Below, piece after piece: positions 25,483-30,486 of a DNA stretch of 30,486 nucleotides (position 1 is the stretch's first letter; the number at the start of each line of letters is the position of its first letter). The notes below the pieces were generated by a model, which worked only from the letters and a program-made list of their open reading frames with translations, did not search any database and was not told the DNA's origin. Source of the DNA: an uncultured Pseudomonadota bacterium (GTDB lineage Bacteria; Pseudomonadota; Gammaproteobacteria; Burkholderiales; SG8-39); NCBI GenBank assembly GCA_903909415.1, contig CAIVVS010000088.1, positions 1 to 30,486 of the forward strand, written 5' to 3'. The position numbers were made by a program, and so were the translations under genes.

Positions 25483-26268
25483 TCAGGCGCTGCGCTTGCC
25501 CAGGTAGAGCCGCGCCACGCGCGGGTCGCCGACCAGGTTCGCCGCCACGTCCTCGATGCGGATTTCCCCCAGTTCCATCACGTAGCCGCGGTCCGAGGCC
25601 TCGAGCGCCTTCCTCACGTTCTGCTCGACCATCAGCACCGCCCGTCCGTCATCGCGCAGCCTGCGCACGGTGTCGAACACCGCGTCCACCATGCGCGGCG
25701 CCAGTCCGATGGACGGCTCGTCCAGCATCACGAGGCGCGGCTCCATCAGCAGCGAGCGCGCGATTTCCAGCATGCGCTGCTCGCCGCCCGAGAGCGTGCC
25801 CGCCAGTTGGCCGCGGCGCTCGGCCAGGCGAGGGAACAGCTCCTCGGTGCGCGCTATGCGCATGGCGAGTTCGCGCCGGTCGGAGAGCAGGTACCCACCC
25901 ATGCGAAGGTTCTCCGCGACGGTGAGCTTGGGAAAGGTGCTGCGGCCCTGGGGGATGTAGGCGATGCCGGCGGCGAGGATGCGGTCGGGTGCGAGCGCCG
26001 TGATGTCGCGCCCGTCCAGCAGCACGCCCCCGTCGCGCCATGGGATGAGGTTGAAGATCGCGCGCAGCAGCGTGGACTTGCCCGCGCCGTTGTGGCCCAC
26101 GATGGTCACCACCTCGCCGGCGCGCACGTGGACCGACACGCCTTCCAGGATGCGCCGACCGCCATAGCTCGCGCTCAGTGAGCGCGTTTCCAGGACCGTT
26201 GCGGCTCCGGGCGCAGAAGGGGTTGCGGGCCCGGCCGAGGGCTCAGCCAAGGTAGGCCTCCAGGACAC
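25483..26268 (-). CDS. branched-chain amino acid-type ABC transporter ATPase, LivF-like
   Basis: One of two ATPases of a high-affinity LIV/HAAT importer. The Walker A GHNGAGKST, Q-loop IPQGRSTF, signature LSGGEQRMLEIA and Walker B LVMLDEPSIGL are complete, and MVEQNVRKAL holds the H-loop-region Gln typical of LivF. At 261 residues it is slightly long because of an N-terminal Pro/Ala-rich stretch. The GTG at 26268 is listed; a TTG at 26250 has a better GGAGG six nt upstream and would shorten it by six residues. It overlaps livG by 26 or 8 bases. Last gene of the operon. Confidence 0.93.
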   Translation of the reverse strand: MSWRPTLAEPSAGPATPSAPGAATVLETRSLSASYGGRRILEGVSVHVRAGEVVTIVGHNGAGKSTLLRAIFNLIPWRDGGVLLDGRDITALAPDRILAAGIAYIPQGRSTFPKLTVAENLRMGGYLLSDRRELAMRIARTEELFPRLAERRGQLAGTLSGGEQRMLEIARSLLMEPRLVMLDEPSIGLAPRMVDAVFDTVRRLRDDGRAVLMVEQNVRKALEASDRGYVMELGEIRIEDVAANLVGDPRVARLYLGKRSA

Positions 26269-26992
26269 GGTCGCTTGCCTGCACCGCCTCGGGCGAGCCG
26301 CGCTCCAGCACCGCCCCCTGGTGCATCACCACCACCTCGTGGGCGAGCGCCATGATGAACTCCATGTTGTGCTCCACCACCAGGAACACGCAGGGGCGCT
26401 CGGCGTACATGCGCGCGATGAACGCCGACAATACTTCCAGCATCGCCGGATTCACGCCCGCGGCGGGCTCGTCGAGCAGCAGCACGCGCGGCTCGCCTAT
26501 GAAGGCGCCGACGATCTCGAGCAGGCGGCGCTGGCCGAAGGACAGGCTCGAGGCCGGCTCGTCCGCGTAGGCCTCCAGGTTCACCATCGCGAGCAGCTCC
26601 CGCGCGCGGCCGAGCAGACGGGCGCGCTCGCCGCCCGAGCGCGTGAACACCTGGGCGATCGACCAGCCGAGCGACTTGTCCTGGGAGCAGAACAGCAGGT
26701 TGTCCAGGCAGCTGAAATCCGGCAGCACGCGGCATTCCTGGAAGGAGCGCGCCACGCCCAGCGCGGCCACGCGGTGGGAAGGCAGGCCCGACACCCGGCG
26801 CCCGTCCAGGTGGATGCTGCCCGCGTCCAGCACCGTGTCGCCGGCCACCGCGTCGAACAGCGTGGTCTTGCCGGCGCCGTTGGGCCCGATCAGGCCGACG
26901 ATGCCGGGTTTGTCGATCGTGAATCCCGCGCCGGCCAGCGCGCTGATGCCACCGTAGCGCTTCTCCAGTCCCTGCAGCGCGAGCAGGCTCAT
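26243..26992 (-). CDS. branched-chain amino acid-type ABC transporter ATPase, LivG-like
   Basis: The second ATPase of the importer, 249 residues. Walker A GPNGAGKTTLFD, signature LSFGQRRLLEIV (the LSFGQ variant usual in LivG), Walker B VLLLDEPAAGVNP and H-loop VVEHNMEFIMAL are all present, as is RSFQECRVLPD, the LivG-type Q-loop segment. The start is the ATG at 26992, giving MSLLALQGLEKRYGG; it overlaps the livM TGA by 4 bases (ATGA). The long open frame continuing upstream is a shadow of livM, not a fusion. Confidence 0.95.
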   Translation of the reverse strand: MSLLALQGLEKRYGGISALAGAGFTIDKPGIVGLIGPNGAGKTTLFDAVAGDTVLDAGSIHLDGRRVSGLPSHRVAALGVARSFQECRVLPDFSCLDNLLFCSQDKSLGWSIAQVFTRSGGERARLLGRARELLAMVNLEAYADEPASSLSFGQRRLLEIVGAFIGEPRVLLLDEPAAGVNPAMLEVLSAFIARMYAERPCVFLVVEHNMEFIMALAHEVVVMHQGAVLERGSPEAVQASDRVLEAYLG

Positions 26993-28014
26993 GGCGTGTC
27001 CCCGCGCTTGTCGCCAACGCCGCCGTTGCCGGCGCGCACCTTCGTTCCCGCGAGCCGCCGCCAGCCGTCGGCCAGCAGGCCCGCCAGGCCGCGCGGCGCG
27101 AACAGCGTCACCGCCACCAGCAGCAGGCCGAATGCGACCAGGCGCCACTCGGCCGCGACGCGTAGGTACTCGGGCAGGCCGATGAACAGGAGTGCGCCCA
27201 GCGCCGGACCCGCGAGCGATCCGGCCCCGCCGACGATTACCACCAGCACCGAGTTGATGCTCTCGGCCATGCTGAAGCTGGCGGGGGCCGCGACGCGCAG
27301 GAACGACACCTGGAGCACGCCGCCCAGGCCGGCCAGCGCCGAGCCCAGCGCGAACACCGCGGTCTTGTATGCCATGGCGTTCACGCCGCGGCTGCGCGCG
27401 AGCTTCTCGTCCTGGCGGATCGCGGCGAGCACGCGACCGAAATCGGAGTTCACGACCAGCGCCTGCAGCGCGAACACGGCCACGGCGAACCCGAGCGCGA
27501 GCAGGTAGAACGCGTGCAGCGGTCCGAAGCTCACGCGCGTGCCGAACAGCTCGAAGGGCGCCGGGCGCGGCACGCCGGCGAACCCGGCCGCGCCACGCGT
27601 GACCTCGTCCCAGTTGTTCATCACCGAATGCAGCATCAGGCCGAACGCCAGGGTGACGATCATGAAGAAATGGCTGCGAAAGCGCAGGCACACGGCGCCG
27701 ATCAGCGCGCCGACGGCGCCTGCCGCCAGCGTTCCCAGCATGATCGCCAGCCAGAAGGACAGCTTCGCATCCACCATCAGCACCGCCGCCGAATAGGCGC
27801 CGACCCCGGCGAACGCCATGTGGCCCAGCGACACCAGCCCGGTGTAGCCGAGCATCAGGTTGAGGCCCACGGCGGGGATGGCGGCCAGCAGCGACAGCAC
27901 CAGCACGTGCATCAGGTAGGGCTCGTTGGCCGCCAGCCACGGCATCGCCGCGAGCAGCGCCACCAGCAGGGCGACGAGCGCGCCCAACGCCCTGCCGGTC
28001 ACGGCCGGCTTCAC
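26989..28014 (-). CDS. branched-chain amino acid-type ABC transporter permease, LivM-like
   Basis: Inner-membrane permease of 341 residues, about ten hydrophobic segments. LNLMLGYTGLVSLGHMAFAGVGAYSAA is the family signature, and AIRQDEKLARSRGVN is the cytoplasmic coupling loop contacting the ATPase. VIVGGAGSLAGPALGA is the second conserved stretch. It starts with a GTG at 28014 that overlaps the livH stop by 4 bases (GTGA), so it is coupled to livH. A C-terminal tail of about 25 polar residues follows the last helix. Confidence 0.95.
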   Translation of the reverse strand: MKPAVTGRALGALVALLVALLAAMPWLAANEPYLMHVLVLSLLAAIPAVGLNLMLGYTGLVSLGHMAFAGVGAYSAAVLMVDAKLSFWLAIMLGTLAAGAVGALIGAVCLRFRSHFFMIVTLAFGLMLHSVMNNWDEVTRGAAGFAGVPRPAPFELFGTRVSFGPLHAFYLLALGFAVAVFALQALVVNSDFGRVLAAIRQDEKLARSRGVNAMAYKTAVFALGSALAGLGGVLQVSFLRVAAPASFSMAESINSVLVVIVGGAGSLAGPALGALLFIGLPEYLRVAAEWRLVAFGLLLVAVTLFAPRGLAGLLADGWRRLAGTKVRAGNGGVGDKRGDTP

Positions 28015-28886
28015 TCATCCCCCCGGGTGCGCACGCCGAACAGGCCCTGCGGCCGTACCAGCAGGATGGCCACCATCACCAGGAAGGCGATCGAGTCGCG
28101 GTAGTCCGTCGGTATCCACAGCGTGGACACCGACTCGGCCACGCCGATGATCATCCCGCCCAGCACCGCGCCGGGCACGCTGCCCATGCCGCCCAGCAGG
28201 ATGCCGGCCAGCCCCTTCACCAGCGGCGCCTCGCCCATCTGCGGGAACACCAGGAACAGCGGCCCCAGCAGCGCGCCACCCAGCGCGGCCAGCATGGTGC
28301 CGAGCGCGAAGGTGGTCCAGTAGATGCGCCCCACCGGGATGCCGACGACCAGCGCCGCCTCGCGCGACTGGCTGGTGGCGCGTATCGCGGTGCCGAAGCG
28401 GCTGAACTTGAGGAACAGCGTGAGGGCGACCACGATGGCGGCGGTGACGCCGATGATCAGCAGGTGCTGCAGGGGAAAGCGCAACTCGCCGAACTCGACC
28501 AGGGTCTCGGTGGCCGGCACCTTGAGCTGCAGCGCGTTCGGCCCCCACAGCGCGACCACCGCGTTCTCTATGGCCAGCACCAGCCCGAGCGAGGCGATCA
28601 CCTGGTTGCGCAGGTTGCCGGACAGGGGCCTGAACACCGAGCGCTCCAGCAGGATGCCGAAGGCGCCCAGCGCCAGCATCGACAGCACGATCGCCGCCGG
28701 GTAGTTGCCGGTGAGGTGCATGAAGAAGAAATGGCACAGGTAGCCGCCCGCCATGAACAACGCGCCGTGCGCGAAGTTCAGCACGTGCATCACGCCGTAG
28801 ATCAGCACCATGCCCAGCGCGACCAGCACGTAGACGGAACCGATCATCAGGCCGTTGATGACCTGTTCCAGCAGGGCGGAAGGCAT
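28011..28886 (-). CDS. branched-chain amino acid-type ABC transporter permease, LivH-like
   Basis: Partner permease of 291 residues with about eight hydrophobic spans. Family features are MLEQVINGLMIGSVYVLVALG-type N-terminus (here LLEQVINGLMIGSVYVLVA), YGVMHVLNFAHGALFMAGGY, the coupling loop GTAIRATSQSREAALVVGI, and GGMGSVPGAVLGG. The start is the ATG at 28886. It follows the binding-protein gene by 53 bp and is coupled to livM. Substrate specificity is set by the binding protein and cannot be told from the permease. Confidence 0.95.
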   Translation of the reverse strand: MPSALLEQVINGLMIGSVYVLVALGMVLIYGVMHVLNFAHGALFMAGGYLCHFFFMHLTGNYPAAIVLSMLALGAFGILLERSVFRPLSGNLRNQVIASLGLVLAIENAVVALWGPNALQLKVPATETLVEFGELRFPLQHLLIIGVTAAIVVALTLFLKFSRFGTAIRATSQSREAALVVGIPVGRIYWTTFALGTMLAALGGALLGPLFLVFPQMGEAPLVKGLAGILLGGMGSVPGAVLGGMIIGVAESVSTLWIPTDYRDSIAFLVMVAILLVRPQGLFGVRTRGDE

Positions 28887-28939
28887 GGGACTGGCTCGCC
28901 CGTGTCAGGCGTGGCGGGAAGCGGGGACCGGGAGTGGTC

Positions 28940-30133
28940 TCAGCCCGTGCCGCAGCCTGCCTTCATGTTCTCCGGATACAGGATGCGGCGCTTGCCGTCC
29001 GGGCACCATTGGGTGACGTACACAGGCGGGTTGGCCTGGCCCTTCCGGTCGAACTTGATCTTGCCGATCACGCCGTCGTGCTCGATGGCCGCGAGCGCCG
29101 TCCTGATCGCGCGCCCGTCGGTCGCGGTGCCGGCCTTCTGCATCGCCGCCAGCGCCACCATCAGCGCGTCGTAGGACTGCGCCGCGAAGCCGTGCGCTTC
29201 TTCGCCGTACTTCTTCTGGTAGCGGGTGCTGAAGTTCTTGATGCGCGGGATGGCGGAGTTCGGCGGGAAGGCGTTGTACTGCACCATGCCGTTTAGCTTC
29301 TCGGCGTCCAGGCGCTTGAGGAAGCGGTCCGAACCCATCGCGAGCGTGCCGATCAGGTTCACCTTCAGGCCCGCGTCGCGGATCTGCTTGATGGCCAGGC
29401 TCCCCGGCTCCTCGTCCATGAACAGCATCACCGCGGCCGACTTGTTGGCGCGGATGTTGGAGATGTGGCTGGAGAAGTCCACCTCGCCGACGTTGAAGTA
29501 GCCGGTGTAGCCGCCCTTGGTGGTCTCGAGCATTTCCTTCATGCCGTTCACGCCGCCGCGACCGGCGTCGTTGTTCCAGGCTATGAACGAGATCGGCCGC
29601 CAGCCCTGTTTGGCGAGGAAGTCGGAGATCGCCGCGTTCAGCTGGTTGGTGTGCGAGTTCACCCGGAACACGTAGGACTGGCCCTGCTCGGTCAGGTTCG
29701 GGCCGGTGGGCACGGTGAGGATGAAGGGCACGGCATTGTCCTCGGCGATGGGCGCGATCGCGGCTGCCACGCCCGAGGACAGCTCGCCCATCACCAGCGG
29801 CACCTTGTCCACCGACACCAGCCGTTGCATCGCCGAGGCGCCTTCGCCGGGGTTGCCGCGCGTGTCATACACCTTGAGTTCGACCTGCAGCTTGCGCCCG
29901 GCGATGGTGATGCCGCCGGCCGAGTTGGTCTCTTCCTCGGCCAGCCGGAACCCGTTCATCTGGAACTTGCCCGGCGCGGCCAGCGGCCCGGTCAGCGCGG
30001 TGACCACGCCGATGGTGACCTTGGCGGGCGCCTGCGCACCGGCCTGCAGCGGCAGCATCGAGAGCGCGCACGCCAGCGGCAGGGCGATGCGGCGGGTAAG
30101 CCATGCGGGCATGCGGCGGGTGTTCGTGTCCAA
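28940..30133 (-). CDS. LivK/LivJ-type ABC substrate-binding protein
   Basis: Periplasmic receptor of the adjacent importer, type I binding fold (Peripla_BP_6). The signal peptide contains two arginine pairs and a hydrophobic core, with a probable cleavage at AGA-Q (33/34). The mature part begins KVTIGVVTALTGPLAAPGKF, followed by GFRLAEEETNSAGGI and the second lobe SFIAWNNDAGRGGVNGMKE. The TTG at 30133 is chosen because AAGGA lies 8 nt upstream; an ATG at 30112 is a shorter alternative with no ribosome site. From 30133 it has 397 residues. Members of this family also bind aromatic acids and amides, so leucine is not assured. Confidence 0.92.
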   Translation of the reverse strand: MDTNTRRMPAWLTRRIALPLACALSMLPLQAGAQAPAKVTIGVVTALTGPLAAPGKFQMNGFRLAEEETNSAGGITIAGRKLQVELKVYDTRGNPGEGASAMQRLVSVDKVPLVMGELSSGVAAAIAPIAEDNAVPFILTVPTGPNLTEQGQSYVFRVNSHTNQLNAAISDFLAKQGWRPISFIAWNNDAGRGGVNGMKEMLETTKGGYTGYFNVGEVDFSSHISNIRANKSAAVMLFMDEEPGSLAIKQIRDAGLKVNLIGTLAMGSDRFLKRLDAEKLNGMVQYNAFPPNSAIPRIKNFSTRYQKKYGEEAHGFAAQSYDALMVALAAMQKAGTATDGRAIRTALAAIEHDGVIGKIKFDRKGQANPPVYVTQWCPDGKRRILYPENMKAGCGTG

Positions 30134-30153
30134 GGCATTCGTCCTTTGCGGGG

Positions 30154-30486
30154 TCAGGCGAGTTTGTACAGGCGCACGGCATTGTCGCGCAGCAGCTTGC
30201 GCTTGGCGTCCTCGCGCAGGCCCAGCGCCTCGATCTCGGCTCGGGTGCGCTCGAAGTCCAGCACCGGGTAGTCGGTGCCGAACAGGACCTTGTCCCGGCC
30301 GAAGGTGTTGATGTAGTGGATGAAGGACTGCGGCCAGTACTTGGGGCTGTGCGCGTCGGCACCGATGTAGACGTTGGCGTGCTTCCACGCCATCGCGATC
30401 ATTTCCTCGGTCCACGGGATGCCCACGTGGATGCCGATGAGCTTGAGTTCCGGGAAGTCGCAGGCCACCGCATCCAGCGTGATCGG
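30154..30486 (-). CDS. amidohydrolase family protein, C-terminal part (cut by window)
   Basis: An open frame runs from the window edge to the stop at 30154, giving the last 110 residues of an amidohydrolase-2 type TIM-barrel enzyme (the ACMSD/metal-dependent hydrolase group). LKLIGIHVGIPW holds the conserved histidine, NVYIGADAHSPKY follows, and VLFGTDYPVLDFERT has the GTDYP aspartate. It ends with LLRDNAVRLYKLA, the usual DNA-R-L C-terminus. The upstream half with the HxH motif is outside the window. It precedes the binding-protein gene by 20 bp on the same strand and is probably part of that operon, suggesting the importer feeds a hydrolysis or decarboxylation pathway. Confidence 0.9.
   Translation of the reverse strand, partial: PITLDAVACDFPELKLIGIHVGIPWTEEMIAMAWKHANVYIGADAHSPKYWPQSFIHYINTFGRDKVLFGTDYPVLDFERTRAEIEALGLREDAKRKLLRDNAVRLYKLA

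Noticed and set aside
26243..28018. Apparent LivM-LivG fusion of 591 residues
   Set aside because: The N-terminal part is a wrong-frame reading of livM; the conserved LivG start is at 26992.
28940..30415. Longer N-terminus for the LivK-type binding protein
   Set aside because: The extra residues are out-of-frame amidohydrolase sequence; the signal peptide fixes the start near 30133 or 30112.

Overview
The window is GC-rich, densely coding and bacterial. The organism is most likely a betaproteobacterium of the order Burkholderiales, possibly near Bordetella/Alcaligenaceae. The reasons are the plsY/tsaD and rpsU-yqeY-dnaG-rpoD housekeeping genes, a DUF1840 gene, a TctC/Bug-type solute-binding protein, and a very long Lys/Ala-rich N-terminus on RpoD. 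This assignment is inferred from gene content; no rRNA is present. No gene-free stretch exceeds about 300 bases.

Layout. (1) 1-2415: a partial folB (-), plsY (+), an intergenic repeat with a dRS3-like hairpin, and tsaD (-). (2) 2694-8336: a three-gene RND metal-efflux operon of the CzcCBA type, with tightly overlapping or closely spaced genes. (3) 8440-12574: a five-gene cluster on the + strand encoding a UbiD-family decarboxylase, a 57-residue zinc-ribbon protein missed by length-limited ORF searches, a heme-oxygenase-like di-iron (PqqC/CADD-like) enzyme, an SDR dehydrogenase and a GntR/HutC regulator. A TTGACT-18-TATGTT promoter precedes it, overlapped by a perfect 13-bp-arm palindrome and ACTTGT repeats spaced 13 bp apart. 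(4) 12660-18734: the macromolecular-synthesis locus rpsU-yqeY-dnaG-rpoD with its own promoters, an internal attenuator-like terminator and leader hairpins, then a DUF1840 gene and a CAU-anticodon tRNA that looks like tRNA-Ile2. (5) 18748-20106: an unknown exported protein and an NMT1/THI5-like binding protein with no signal peptide. (6) 20137-23456: a four-gene operon on the - strand (TctC binding protein, alpha/beta hydrolase, RidA-family protein with Lys/Ala tails, DUF6282 amidohydrolase-like protein). (7) 23574-25409: a cold-shock gene with a structured leader and a strong terminator, diverging from a PaaK-like CoA ligase. (8) 25483-30486: a branched-chain-type ABC transporter (LivF, G, M, H and a binding protein) downstream of a truncated amidohydrolase.

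How the parts relate. Regions 2 and 3 separate tsaD from rpsU, genes that are commonly neighbours in proteobacteria, so about 10 kb of accessory DNA appears to sit inside a housekeeping neighbourhood. The best candidate for an undescribed system is region 3: a self-regulated pathway combining a prFMN-type decarboxylase, a metal-dependent oxygenase-fold enzyme and a dehydrogenase. Regions 6 to 8 look like uptake and catabolism of organic acids or aromatic/amide compounds; their substrates cannot be read from sequence.
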